From PMG-095 sp037200885 (GTDB taxonomy: Bacteria > Myxococcota_A > Polyangia > Polyangiales > Polyangiaceae), in contig JBBCIN010000003.1 of assembly GCA_037200885.1 (NCBI GenBank), positions 868,001 through 932,000 on the forward strand: a DNA stretch of 64,000 nt, in the 5' to 3' direction. Under the pieces are notes generated by a model. The model worked only from the letters and a program-made list of their open reading frames with translations, was not told where the DNA came from and searched no databases. A program made the position numbers and the translations under genes. Shown piece by piece: positions 8,141-16,782 of the stretch. The stretch's first letter is position 1. Each line of letters opens with the position of its first letter.

Positions 8141-8350
8141 ATGGCTTCGTTACGCCACATCCATCAATTCATGAACGAGCGGAAGCTGATCCGCCTTGCC
8201 GACGGTCGCACGGGGAAAATCATTCGCGTCGATACGTTGTTCCCGGACAACGACACGCGAGTCACCGTTTGGACGCCCGACAGCAGCGGGCCGGGGCTCG
8301 CCAAGATCGAGCGCTTCGAGCTGAAAGACGTCCTGGGCGCCGCGAGCTGA
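8141..8350 (+). CDS. Small hypothetical protein, 69 aa
   Basis: ATG 8141 (MASLRHIHQF) is preceded by GAGAGGAGG at 8124-8132, a strong ribosome-binding site with good spacing, so this start is preferred over one at 8015. The protein is basic at its N-terminus and contains ERKLIRLADGRTGKIIRVDT followed by a strand-rich end (TRVTVWTPD). It resembles a single small beta domain, and I infer a compact cytoplasmic protein, possibly nucleic-acid binding. It faces dnaK tail to tail. The promoter at 8082-8110 suggests it is transcribed on its own. Confidence 0.7.
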   Translation: MASLRHIHQFMNERKLIRLADGRTGKIIRVDTLFPDNDTRVTVWTPDSSGPGLAKIERFELKDVLGAAS

Positions 8351-8361
8351 GCTAGCTCGCG
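8341..8361. terminator. Hairpin spanning two convergent stop codons
   Basis: CGCGAGCT (8341-8348) and AGCTCGCG (8354-8361) form a perfect 8-bp stem with a 5-base loop. The stem and loop contain the TGA of the small gene and the TAG of dnaK. No T-run follows, so an intrinsic terminator is possible but unproven. Confidence 0.45.
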
Positions 8362-10199
8362 TTGGGCTCGGCTTCGGGCGTGGCGTACATCGCCTCCGCG
8401 ATCTCGAAGGTGGCATTTTCGAGGCGCGAGTACGCTTCGCGCACGGCGTCCAAGTTGGCGCCGGTCTCGAGCATTTTCTTCAACACCTGCACGTCTTGCT
8501 GCACGCTCTCGAGCTTTTCCGGCAAAAGCAGGTCTGCGTAGCCTTCCAGGGCTTGCTCGGTGGTGTAGATCAGCGTCTCGGCTTGGTTGCGCATCTCCGC
8601 TAAGTCCCGGCGCAGCTGGTCCGTCTCTTTGAAGCGCTCGCCCTCTTGCACCAAGGAGTCGATCTCGGCTTGGTTCAGGCCGCTGGTCGCGGTCACGCTG
8701 ACGGCTTGGGTTCGACCCGTGCCGAGATCGCGCGCGACGATCGAGAGGATGCCGTTGGCGTCGATCGCGAACGTCACTTGAATCTTGGGCACCCCGCGCG
8801 GCGCGGGGGGGATCCCGGTGAGCTCGAAGCGCGCCAAGCTGCGGTTGTCTTGCGCCATTTCGCGCTCGCCCTGCAGCACATGGATGGGCACGAACGACTG
8901 ATTGTCGACGCTGGTCGTGAAAACCTCGCTCTTTTCCGTGGGCACGGTGGTGTTGCGCGGGATCAGCTTGGTGGCGACTCCGCCGCCCGTCTCCACGCCG
9001 ATCGAGAGCGGGGTCACGTCCAAGAGCAAGACTTCGTCGATCGCGCCGGACAGTGCGCCGCCCTGAATGGCTGCCCCGACGGAGACGACTTCATCCGGAT
9101 TGACGCCCTTGTGCGGATCTTTACCGAAGAACTCACGCACCGCTTTTTGCACGGCTGGCATGCGGGTCATGCCGCCGACGAGCACGATTTGACCGATGCC
9201 CGAGGTGGGCAGCTTGGCGTCGGCGAGCACGGTCTTGCACACGGCAATGGTGCGGTCGACCAGATCACGGGTCAGGATTTCGAGCTCACTGCGCTTCATC
9301 GTGCGCTCGAGGTGCAGCGGCCCGGACGGGCCCGAGGCGATGAACGGGATGTTCACCTCCGTCTCGTGCGACGAGCTCAGCTCGTGTTTGGCCTTCTCCG
9401 CAGCTTCCCGCAAGCGCTGCAATGCCGTGCGTTCTTTGCGCAGATCGATTTGATGCTTCGCCTTGAACTCGTCGGACAAGAGATCGATGATGCGCGTGTC
9501 GAAGTCTTCACCCCCCAGGTGGGTGTCACCGCCGGTGGCCTTGACGCTGAAAACGCCGCTCGAAATCTCGAGCACCGAGATATCGAAGGTGCCCCCGCCC
9601 AGATCGTAGACGGCGATTACTTCCGCTTTCTCTTTGTCGAGGCCGTACGCGAGCGCGGCTGCCGTCGGTTCGTTCAGGATGCGTTTGACGTCGAGGCCAG
9701 CGATGCGACCCGCGTCCTTCGTGGCCTGACGCTCGGCATCGTCGAAGTAAGCGGGGACGGTGATTACCGCTTCAGTCACCGGTTCGCCCAGGTAGGTCTC
9801 CGCCACCTCGCGCATGGCGGCCAGCACCATGCTCGAGATCTCCGGCGGAGAGAGCTTCTTGTCTTGGACCAGCACCCAGGCGTCGCCGTTCTCGTGCTCG
9901 ACGATGTGATAGGCGACCGAGTTTTTCTGACGTTGCACGGCGGGGGCAGAAAACTTTTGCCCCATCAACCGCTTCACGGCACTAATCGTATTTTCGGGAT
10001 TGGTCGTCGCCTGGCGCTTGGCGACCTGACCGACCAAGCGCTCCCCCTTGGCAGAGAAGCCCACGACGCTGGGCGTAGTGCGCGCACCCTCGCCGTTGGC
10101 GATGACTTTGACCTCCGGCTGACCCGCCGCGTTCGTTCCCTCCAGAACGGAGACGCAGGAGTTGGTCGTGCCGAGATCGATACCGATGATTTTCCCCAT
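8352..10199 (-). CDS. dnaK: Molecular chaperone DnaK (Hsp70)
   Basis: DnaK is an ATP-driven chaperone that works with DnaJ and GrpE. The nucleotide-binding domain shows GIDLGTTNSCV at the N-terminus, VPAYFDDAERQATKDAG, DLGGGTFDIS and VLVGGMTRMP. The substrate-binding domain begins at TPLSIGVETGGGV and is followed by a helical lid. At 615 aa it is slightly shorter than the usual 635-640 and ends in APEAEPNAS without the EEVD-like tail. I chose ATG 10199 (MGKIIGID); a TTG five codons earlier is also possible. It lies downstream of grpE on the same strand with 143 bp between, in which imperfect copies of GGAGCTCGCGG and ACGCTCGCAGA occur. dnaJ is 26 kb away. Confidence 0.96.
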   Translation of the reverse strand: MGKIIGIDLGTTNSCVSVLEGTNAAGQPEVKVIANGEGARTTPSVVGFSAKGERLVGQVAKRQATTNPENTISAVKRLMGQKFSAPAVQRQKNSVAYHIVEHENGDAWVLVQDKKLSPPEISSMVLAAMREVAETYLGEPVTEAVITVPAYFDDAERQATKDAGRIAGLDVKRILNEPTAAALAYGLDKEKAEVIAVYDLGGGTFDISVLEISSGVFSVKATGGDTHLGGEDFDTRIIDLLSDEFKAKHQIDLRKERTALQRLREAAEKAKHELSSSHETEVNIPFIASGPSGPLHLERTMKRSELEILTRDLVDRTIAVCKTVLADAKLPTSGIGQIVLVGGMTRMPAVQKAVREFFGKDPHKGVNPDEVVSVGAAIQGGALSGAIDEVLLLDVTPLSIGVETGGGVATKLIPRNTTVPTEKSEVFTTSVDNQSFVPIHVLQGEREMAQDNRSLARFELTGIPPAPRGVPKIQVTFAIDANGILSIVARDLGTGRTQAVSVTATSGLNQAEIDSLVQEGERFKETDQLRRDLAEMRNQAETLIYTTEQALEGYADLLLPEKLESVQQDVQVLKKMLETGANLDAVREAYSRLENATFEIAEAMYATPEAEPNAS

Positions 10200-10342
10200 A
10201 CCGTAGTCCCACAACCATAGCGCGGAGCTCGCGGCTCAGAAAGTGGCCGGAGCGCTCGCAGATGTAGGTGGAGCGCCCACGTAATGGAGCTCGCGGTTGA
10301 TCGGACGTCCCACGTGTCGGAGACGCTCGCAGACCCGACGCT

Positions 10343-10858
10343 TCAGTTCGGTTTGGCTTTGGCGACGACCACGATCGCGGGGCGCACGAGCTTATCGCCC
10401 TGGACGTAGCCAGCTTGGACTTCGTGGATCACGGTACCCGGCGGGTGCTCGTCGGTTTCGAACTGCTGCACGGCTTCGTGAAACGCGGGATCGAAAGCGG
10501 CGCCGTGGGCCTTGATCCGCTCGATGCCGATCTTGGACAAGGTGTCGAGGAATTGCTTTTTGACCAAGCCGATGCCGTCCGCGAGCGCTTTGACGTCCGT
10601 GGCGGTTTCGGCGTGCGCGGTCGCGCGCTCGAGATTGTCGAAGACCGGCAGAAGGTCTTTGATCAAGTCCTCGCGGGCCCGCTTTTCCATGTCCGCGAGC
10701 TCGCGGCGCGAGCGCTTGCGGAAATTGTCGAAATCAGCGGCGGTGCGCAGCAGTTGATCGCGCAACTTCGCGTTCTCTGCTTTGGCGGCCTCGAGCGGGT
10801 CGACCGCGATGGTGGCGACCTCGTCGATAGGGGCTTCTGGGGCGGAGGCTTCGGTCAT
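10343..10858 (-). CDS. grpE: Nucleotide exchange factor GrpE
   Basis: GrpE releases ADP from DnaK. The product of 171 aa has an acidic N-terminus, a long coiled coil (LRDQLLRTAADFDNFRKRSRRE) and the C-terminal beta domain with the family signature HEAVQQFE...GTVIHEVQAGY and LVRPAIVVVAK. ATG 10858 (MTEASAPEAP) follows an AGAG-containing purine stretch; an earlier in-frame start at 10933 would add 25 residues unlike GrpE. It is the first gene of a grpE-dnaK pair. No hrcA or CIRCE-like inverted repeat was seen upstream. Confidence 0.93.
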   Translation of the reverse strand: MTEASAPEAPIDEVATIAVDPLEAAKAENAKLRDQLLRTAADFDNFRKRSRRELADMEKRAREDLIKDLLPVFDNLERATAHAETATDVKALADGIGLVKKQFLDTLSKIGIERIKAHGAAFDPAFHEAVQQFETDEHPPGTVIHEVQAGYVQGDKLVRPAIVVVAKAKPN

Positions 10859-10951
10859 CGGGTTCTCTTCGGACACGGCGCGCGGAGTATAGTCACTCAC
10901 GATAGCGAAGCTAGACGGAAGCGCGCCCGCCACCTCGGCCGCCGTTAGAAA

Positions 10952-12094
10952 TTACTGTGCAGGGCGAACTTCTTGAGGCGCTTCTGCGCACGGTGCCTGT
11001 CGCAAAGCGGTCAAGAGCCCACCCGAGCTGTGCGCATTCGCAACCGAGGGCTCAGGGTTCGCTGCAAACCAGGTGTCGATTCCGCCGGGCAGCACCCAAA
11101 AGTGCTCCGCCGAGGGCAACGCTTGATAGCTCGGCGTGGCGCGTTGCTCGCGCCCGTAGCCGGTTGTTTCCAGCCAGAAACACGTGCTGTCCGCGGCGAT
11201 CGCAAACAGGTGCACAGCACCGCTGTGGAAATCGACGGAGCTTGCGCCCCGGGCAGAGCCGTCGACCGAGGAAACGACGGTAAGCGTGTGCGCGCCCGCC
11301 GGTACGCGAACCAGCGCGCCGCCAGCAGGGCTCTCATTGCTCGTGGGATCGACCGCGGTGAGCGGCTTGCCGTCGACCGCAACTTCCACGCGCACCGGAC
11401 CGAGATTGAGCACACGGAGCAGCGGATGATAGACGAAGAAAGACAGACAGGCGGCGCCCAGGCCCAGCACCGGCCCCGCGCTCAGCCAGGCCGACCCGCG
11501 CGGCTCAGGCACGCGCGCGGGCGTCAGCTTGCCACCGTTGAGCGCCACCAGACGCTCGGCGTAACCCGACCCCGCGCAGAACAAGCGCCGATCCGGGCCC
11601 GAAGACACCGCCGGCCCGCGCGCGGAATGCGGCGGCTGCACCGGCTGCACCGGCAAGAGCACCAGGAGCAGGGGCAGCACGGAGAGCCCGCACACCGAAA
11701 GCAGCAGCGGCAAGAGACCGAGCTGAGGCACCAAGAGCGGCAGGCCCGCGGCGCCCGACAACGCCAGCAGCACGGAGGCGAGCGTCAAAGACAACACTCG
11801 GGAAGAGCTGCTCGCCTGATGTTCGGCGCACTCGTCGCAATAGCCCACGAGCAGCGACGCGCCGTCTGGACGCTTCAGTGCCAAGCGATGAGTGGCAGCT
11901 TCGGCGCAGCAGGCGCATTCTTCCGGCAGCAGCGCGGAAGCCAGCGAGGCGGGCAGCGCGACGCTCATACCGTCGAGGCTCGGCGATACGGTGGTCAGGC
12001 GCGGCACGCGCATGGCCAGAGCGTAGAGCAATTCGTTCCGGATCGCTCTTGTCTTGTGTGTACCTGGCGGCAAGGTTAGCGGAGAGTCTGACAT
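10952..12094 (-). CDS. Membrane protein with cysteine pairs and a PEGA-like domain
   Basis: I do not recognise the whole protein. Residues about 60-100 contain two CxxC-type pairs (ECACCAEA and CDECAEH), suggesting a small zinc site. Two closely spaced hydrophobic segments follow (about 105-155, very Leu-rich), and a third near 210-225. The C-terminal part (VRVEVAVDGKPLTAVDP, then VRVPAGAHTLTVVSS) has the pattern of a PEGA-like beta-sandwich outside the membrane. Start is uncertain: ATG 12094, TTG 12103 or ATG 12013 are in frame, and none has a good ribosome-binding site. It is divergent from the helicase gene, with start codons almost touching. Confidence 0.6.
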   Translation of the reverse strand: MSDSPLTLPPGTHKTRAIRNELLYALAMRVPRLTTVSPSLDGMSVALPASLASALLPEECACCAEAATHRLALKRPDGASLLVGYCDECAEHQASSSSRVLSLTLASVLLALSGAAGLPLLVPQLGLLPLLLSVCGLSVLPLLLVLLPVQPVQPPHSARGPAVSSGPDRRLFCAGSGYAERLVALNGGKLTPARVPEPRGSAWLSAGPVLGLGAACLSFFVYHPLLRVLNLGPVRVEVAVDGKPLTAVDPTSNESPAGGALVRVPAGAHTLTVVSSVDGSARGASSVDFHSGAVHLFAIAADSTCFWLETTGYGREQRATPSYQALPSAEHFWVLPGGIDTWFAANPEPSVANAHSSGGLLTALRQAPCAEAPQEVRPAQ

Positions 12095-12096
12095 CG

Positions 12097-14292
12097 ATGG
12101 CAATGACGACAGAGCTCAACGAACCTCAAATGCAAGCGGTAACCCACGGTGAAGGGCCGCTGCTCGTGTTCGCCGGAGCCGGCAGCGGCAAGACGCGCAC
12201 GATCATCTATCGCATCGCCAATTTGCTGGCCTCGGGGGTGCCTCCTTATCGAATCTTGGCCGTGACTTTCACCAACAAAGCCGCGGGCGAGATGAAGTCG
12301 CGCCTGTCCGAGCTCGCTGGCGCGGAGGTCACCCGCGATCTGTGGGTGGGCACGTTCCACGCCGTGTGCGCCAAGTTGCTGCGCCGTTATTCGGAAGAAG
12401 TCGGCCTGAAGCGCAACTTCGTGATCTACGACGACTCCGATCAAAAGGCGGTGCTGACGCGCGTGATCCGTGAGCTAAACCTCTCCGATCAGGAGTACCC
12501 ACCCAAGCTGATGGCTTCGCTCATCAGCAAGGAAAAGCGCGAAGGCCGCGGGCCGAGCGAGGTCAAGGGCGACGCGGGCTTCAACGATAGTCTGCCCGAT
12601 ATCTACGTGCGCTACCAGATCGCCCTCCGGTTGGCCAACGCGGTCGACTTCGACGATCTCTTGTATCTGATGGCGCTGATCGCCGAGAACCCGAACAGCG
12701 TGGGCGGCGAAGAGCTTCGCAATCGGTTCTTGCACGTATTGGTAGATGAGTTCCAGGACACCAACCTGATTCAGTATCGGCTGATCCGCGCACTCAGCGC
12801 GCGGCGGCGCAACCTGTGCGTGGTCGGTGACGACGATCAATCGATCTATCGCTGGCGCGGGGCGGACGTGCGCCTGATCCGTAGTTTCCGCCGTGATTTT
12901 TCGGACGCCGTAGTGATCAAGCTCGAGCAAAACTACCGCTCCACCGGCAACATCGTGAAAGCCGCGCTGGGCGTGATCGAGGCCGCGGACGTGCGTGAGC
13001 CGAAGAAGTTATGGACCGAGCAAGCGCCCGGCGAAAAGGTGAAAGTGAGACTGGTCAAGGACGAGCGCGAAGAAGCTTCCTTCGTCGTGCGCATGATCAA
13101 GAGCGAGATGGCGCGCGGTGTTCCCGCCGATCAAATGGCCGTGTTTTACCGCGTGCATGCCCAATCGCGCATGCTGGAAGAGGCCTTTCGCGCCGCCAAC
13201 CAACCTTACAAGATCGTCGGCGGGATGAAGTTCTTCGACCGCGCCGAGGTCAAAGATTTGCTGTCGTATCTGCGCCTGATCGACAACCCGATGAGCGACA
13301 CCGATCTGGTGCGGGTCATCAACATGCCGCCGCGCGGCATCGGCAACAAGACCGTCGAACATTTGTTGAACTGCGCCTCGGAGAGCTCGATGAGCGCGTA
13401 CGACGCGATCGACCACGTGTCGCGCGATCAAGAGCTCGGCAGCGCAGGTCGCAAAAAGATCGGTGCCTTCAAAGCAGTGATCGAAGGCCTGCGTGAGGAA
13501 GCCAAAACCCTCTCCCCGCACTCCCTCGCCGGCCGCGTGCTGGAGGTCACCGGCTACCGCGATCTCTTGGTAAAAGACGACACCGCCGAGAGCGACGCGC
13601 GCCTCGGCAACTTGGAAGAAATGGTCGGCTCGATCGCGGACTACGAACGCGAGCTCGGCAGCGAAGAAGAGGCCACGCTGTCCGGATACCTCGAACGCGT
13701 ATCCTTGGTCAACGCGACCGACGCGCTCGAAGGCGTCGCCACGGTCTCGCTGATGACCGTCCACAGCGCCAAGGGCCTAGAGTTCCGCAGCGTGTTCATC
13801 ACCGGGATGGAAGAAGAGATTTTTCCGTATAGCCGCGTCAGCCACGAAGAGCCCGAGGAGATCGACGAAGAGCGCCGCCTGGCTTACGTCGCGATTACGC
13901 GCGCCCGTGAGCGCCTCTGGATCGTGCACGCCGGCATGCGCACCCTTTTCGGCAAAACCCGCTATTCCTCGCCCAGCCGCTTCCTGCGAGATCTGCCGGA
14001 GGAAACCGTATTGCGCGAAGGCACCGCGTGGGCCGCCGCGCCCTACTCGACGCCGTACCAAGCTCCCCGCGCCGTCTCGCTTCCGGTCGGCACTCGCGTC
14101 GTCGAGCGCGAGGCCGACGACAGCGAAGCCGGCGAGGGCATCCAAGTGCGCATCGGCTCGATCGTGCGGCACAAACAATTCGGCGAAGGCATCGTCGAAA
14201 AAGTCGAGTTCGGCAGCATGCCCACCGTCGTGGCCAAATTCAAAGACCACGGCGTCCGCCGCATTCACGCGAAATTCCTCGAGTACGAATGA
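12097..14292 (+). CDS. pcrA: UvrD/PcrA-type superfamily 1 DNA helicase
   Basis: A 3'-5' helicase of repair and replication-restart pathways. Superfamily 1A motifs are in order: GAGSGKT (I, about residue 26), VTFTNKAAGEM (Ia), VDEFQDTN (II, about 216), GDDDQSIYRWRGAD (III), QNYRST (IV), VHSAKGLEF (V) and VAITRARERLW (VI, about 598). The C-terminus ends in a Tudor-like region (VRIGSIVRHKQFGEGIVEKVEFG), as in PcrA. At 731 aa it has the usual length. ATG 12097 is supported by the family N-terminus ELNEPQMQAV. UvrD, PcrA and Rep cannot be separated with certainty by eye; the C-terminal end favours PcrA. Confidence 0.93.
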   Translation: MAMTTELNEPQMQAVTHGEGPLLVFAGAGSGKTRTIIYRIANLLASGVPPYRILAVTFTNKAAGEMKSRLSELAGAEVTRDLWVGTFHAVCAKLLRRYSEEVGLKRNFVIYDDSDQKAVLTRVIRELNLSDQEYPPKLMASLISKEKREGRGPSEVKGDAGFNDSLPDIYVRYQIALRLANAVDFDDLLYLMALIAENPNSVGGEELRNRFLHVLVDEFQDTNLIQYRLIRALSARRRNLCVVGDDDQSIYRWRGADVRLIRSFRRDFSDAVVIKLEQNYRSTGNIVKAALGVIEAADVREPKKLWTEQAPGEKVKVRLVKDEREEASFVVRMIKSEMARGVPADQMAVFYRVHAQSRMLEEAFRAANQPYKIVGGMKFFDRAEVKDLLSYLRLIDNPMSDTDLVRVINMPPRGIGNKTVEHLLNCASESSMSAYDAIDHVSRDQELGSAGRKKIGAFKAVIEGLREEAKTLSPHSLAGRVLEVTGYRDLLVKDDTAESDARLGNLEEMVGSIADYERELGSEEEATLSGYLERVSLVNATDALEGVATVSLMTVHSAKGLEFRSVFITGMEEEIFPYSRVSHEEPEEIDEERRLAYVAITRARERLWIVHAGMRTLFGKTRYSSPSRFLRDLPEETVLREGTAWAAAPYSTPYQAPRAVSLPVGTRVVEREADDSEAGEGIQVRIGSIVRHKQFGEGIVEKVEFGSMPTVVAKFKDHGVRRIHAKFLEYE

Positions 14293-14614
14293 GATTCGGA
14301 CCCGGTTACGGGCGCGCAATCCGGAAGTGTCGCGCTGCGATGCAGGCTCCTCGGGTGCCACGCGCCCGCTCCTGAGATGGCAGCGGCGCACCGTCCGCCG
14401 GGGAACTGAGCGCGCTGTGAGGTGCGTTGCGGGATCGCGATCGCCGAATAGCCCGAGGTTCAGTGGCCTCGTCCGAGCGATCCGCGTGGGCGCCCACTTC
14501 TTGCGCGACGGGCAGTCATCTGCGCGGCCTCGTCTGTTAGCTTGCGCGCGACAGAGTGGGTTTTGGTTCGGGCTCGAAGGGCGGGCAGCGATTCGACCAT
14601 TCGGACACGAACCA
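14293..14614 (+). other. Intergenic stretch between helicase and lipoprotein genes
   Basis: No gene is convincing here. It contains one copy of the dispersed repeat (14419-14445). An in-frame GTG at 14486 could extend the following gene, but the added residues do not look like a signal peptide. Confidence 0.4.
14419..14445 (+). repeat. Dispersed intergenic repeat, short copy
   Basis: GAGGTGCGTTGCGGGATCGC followed by GATCGCC. The first 11 bases and the last seven match the R1/R3 elements at 5-6.5 kb and the copy at 46521-46547. Confidence 0.6.
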
Positions 14615-16732
14615 TTGTCAAAGATTTCGGAATACTTCGCGCGGGCGCCGCGCACCGGTGATGGCTCGCCGTCTTGGTCTTTGCTCTTGGCCCTGTGCTG
14701 TTTCTCGGTTTTGGCGTCGTGCCACTCCGATTCGAAGTCGAATCCCAACGCGCTAGACGCGGGCACAGAGACGGACGCAGGCCCGCGCACGCCGCCCAGC
14801 ACCGACCCTGTGACGGTCGACGACTTGGCCGCCACTGGGCTCGAAGTGTTCGCGGATCCGACGCAGCAAAGTCCAGTGGTCGACGCGACGAGTGCCGACT
14901 TCGGCCCTACCCCGGTGCGGCTACTGCAAGATCAAGTCGACGTGATGTCGCTCGAAGCGGTGTCCGGACAAGGCGTCCTGGGCTCGGACTTCGATGACTT
15001 GGTCTCGCTCGGCGCGGGCCTACCCCCCGCGTCGTATTTCTTGGCGGGTTACGTCAGCGCAGCGGGGACACCGGGCGCGCAGCTCGCGCATGAGATCATG
15101 GGCGACCAAGACTGGCACCACGCTTCGACTTTGGTTTACCCGATGTTGGTACTGACGTTGTTTGCGGCCGATGCGGCGCGCTATGCCAATGCCCTTTCGG
15201 GTGACAGCGCGCGCGGCTCTTCATCGCAGGCTTTGGACATCCCGATGGGCCTGTGCTCGGACGCGCAGAACTTCATCGATTCGACGATCTCGGCGTTTTT
15301 CGACGCGCTCGGTCACTTGCAATCGCCCATGGTTCCGAAGAGCGGCTTTCTGATCATCGACGTATTCGGTGCGGGCTTGCAGGCCGCGTTCGATCTCGCG
15401 ACTGGAGTCGTGAACGGGCTGATCGATGCCGGGCGTTTCATCGTCGTCAATGGCATCAAGAGAGCGGCCCAGCCGCTGCTCGACGCGATGGCCACCGTGG
15501 CCGGCGTGGCTTCGGTAGCCGGGACTGTCGTCAATGTCCTGCGCCCGTGGACCGTCACGGTCGACAATGATCCCGCTTCGACCGAGCAAGTCGCGGGGAT
15601 GGCAGTGCCGGGCACGATGACCGCGACCGTCAAGCTGCCCGGAGGCTTCGACGATTGGCCGCCGTTGCTCGTCGATTGTGCGAAGGTTGCCATGATCACA
15701 TTGCCGCCGCTGAAGCCGACTGGCGCGCCCGTGACTTGGAAGTTGACGCAGATCCCCTCGCCCGTCGCGCTGGTACAGCAGACCAGTGTAGCGTCCATGA
15801 TCGATGACCATGCCTCTGCATCGCTCGGCTACGCGACGCTGCCCGAGACAGAGAGAGACGCGAACGGCGAACGCCTCGAGGGCAAGGTCGACAGCGACGT
15901 ATCCATCACGCGCAAGGAAATTGCCGACTTTCAACACACGGTTTCCGACCTGATTTTCAGCCAGATTCCAAGTTTGGTATCGCCCTACCTGACCCCGTTG
16001 CTCAAGCCTCAGATCGACAAAGTGCTCGGACTCCCCGTGGAGCTCTTGGCCACGCACGGCTGGGGCCACTTGCCGGTCACGTATCATGAGTGTCGAAGCG
16101 GTCAGTGCTGCCCGATGGGACAGGCAGAGTGTTCCGCGGTGTGTGTCGATCTGACCACGGATACGAGCAACTGCGGCGCGTGCGATCACGCGTGCGCGGA
16201 GGGAGATTCGTGCGTGGAGGGCAATTGTGTTTCGCCACCGAAGCCCACGATGTGTTCGCCGGCTTGCGCGGCCGGCCAAGTGTGCACAGGAGGCACGTGC
16301 CAGAGCGGCGGGATCATCGCCAGCTGCGACGTACCCGACGGCAACGTATGCGTCGACTACGTGGGCGTGAACTACACGCTCACGACGGCGGAGTCGGCAT
16401 GTGCGAGCCAAGCCGGGCATGTTTGGGCGACCCACCCGTGCGCGACGGCCAATCGAGTCGGCTCGTGCTTGCAGGACGCGGGCATGGATCCGCCACACGA
16501 TTTTTCTTACATCATCCGCGCTTACCCGGGAGGGCTCGACACGTCGTCCTGCAATTCGTGCGAATCGCCCAGCGACTGCGCGAGTGACTTCGAGCCGATG
16601 GGACCGAACAATCCGACGCACCCCTGCATGGGTGGTTGCTGCGATTACCGACAAACCACGGCGGATGCCGCGATCAAGTGTCAGTGCGCGCTGCCGAATG
16701 ACCCGGGTTGTCCGAATTGGACGCCGAACTGA
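14615..16732 (+). CDS. Large lipoprotein with C-terminal Cys-rich modules
   Basis: A hydrophobic core followed by the lipobox VLASC predicts a lipid-anchored protein. Start is uncertain: TTG 14615 gives a short n-region, GTG 14486 a very long one. Residues about 30-470 form an unrecognised globular region with two hydrophobic helices (GAGLQAAFDLATGVVNGLI and MATVAGVASVAGTVV). From about residue 490 the protein is Cys-rich, including CCPMGQAECSAVCVDL and DTSNCGACDHACAEG, a module common in myxobacterial secreted proteins. The last 130 residues keep many cysteines (CNSCESPSDC, GCCDYRQTT). It is probably surface exposed and disulfide-stabilised. No catalytic motif was found. Confidence 0.7.
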   Translation: MSKISEYFARAPRTGDGSPSWSLLLALCCFSVLASCHSDSKSNPNALDAGTETDAGPRTPPSTDPVTVDDLAATGLEVFADPTQQSPVVDATSADFGPTPVRLLQDQVDVMSLEAVSGQGVLGSDFDDLVSLGAGLPPASYFLAGYVSAAGTPGAQLAHEIMGDQDWHHASTLVYPMLVLTLFAADAARYANALSGDSARGSSSQALDIPMGLCSDAQNFIDSTISAFFDALGHLQSPMVPKSGFLIIDVFGAGLQAAFDLATGVVNGLIDAGRFIVVNGIKRAAQPLLDAMATVAGVASVAGTVVNVLRPWTVTVDNDPASTEQVAGMAVPGTMTATVKLPGGFDDWPPLLVDCAKVAMITLPPLKPTGAPVTWKLTQIPSPVALVQQTSVASMIDDHASASLGYATLPETERDANGERLEGKVDSDVSITRKEIADFQHTVSDLIFSQIPSLVSPYLTPLLKPQIDKVLGLPVELLATHGWGHLPVTYHECRSGQCCPMGQAECSAVCVDLTTDTSNCGACDHACAEGDSCVEGNCVSPPKPTMCSPACAAGQVCTGGTCQSGGIIASCDVPDGNVCVDYVGVNYTLTTAESACASQAGHVWATHPCATANRVGSCLQDAGMDPPHDFSYIIRAYPGGLDTSSCNSCESPSDCASDFEPMGPNNPTHPCMGGCCDYRQTTADAAIKCQCALPNDPGCPNWTPN

Positions 16733-16782
16733 TATGCTAGGGCCGTTGTCGGGGAGCTGGAGCGAAGGGACGAGGACTTCTG

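Noticed and set aside
8646..10220. Long open frame antisense to dnaK
   Set aside because: Its residues are rich in His, Gly, Arg and Asp as expected for the reverse of a GC-rich coding gene, and dnaK is unambiguous on the other strand.
10200..10342. Possible CIRCE or sigma-32 control element in the grpE-dnaK gap
   Set aside because: Only imperfect direct repeats are visible; no TTAGCACTC-type inverted repeat or heat-shock promoter was found.
14431..14445. GCGATCGC palindrome as a HIP1 element
   Set aside because: HIP1 is a cyanobacterial repeat; here the palindrome is part of a longer element with its own flanks, so a different origin is more likely.
13777..14835. Open frame antisense to the end of the helicase gene
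   Set aside because: It overlaps the helicase C-terminus and the lipoprotein start on the other strand, with composition typical of a shadow frame.
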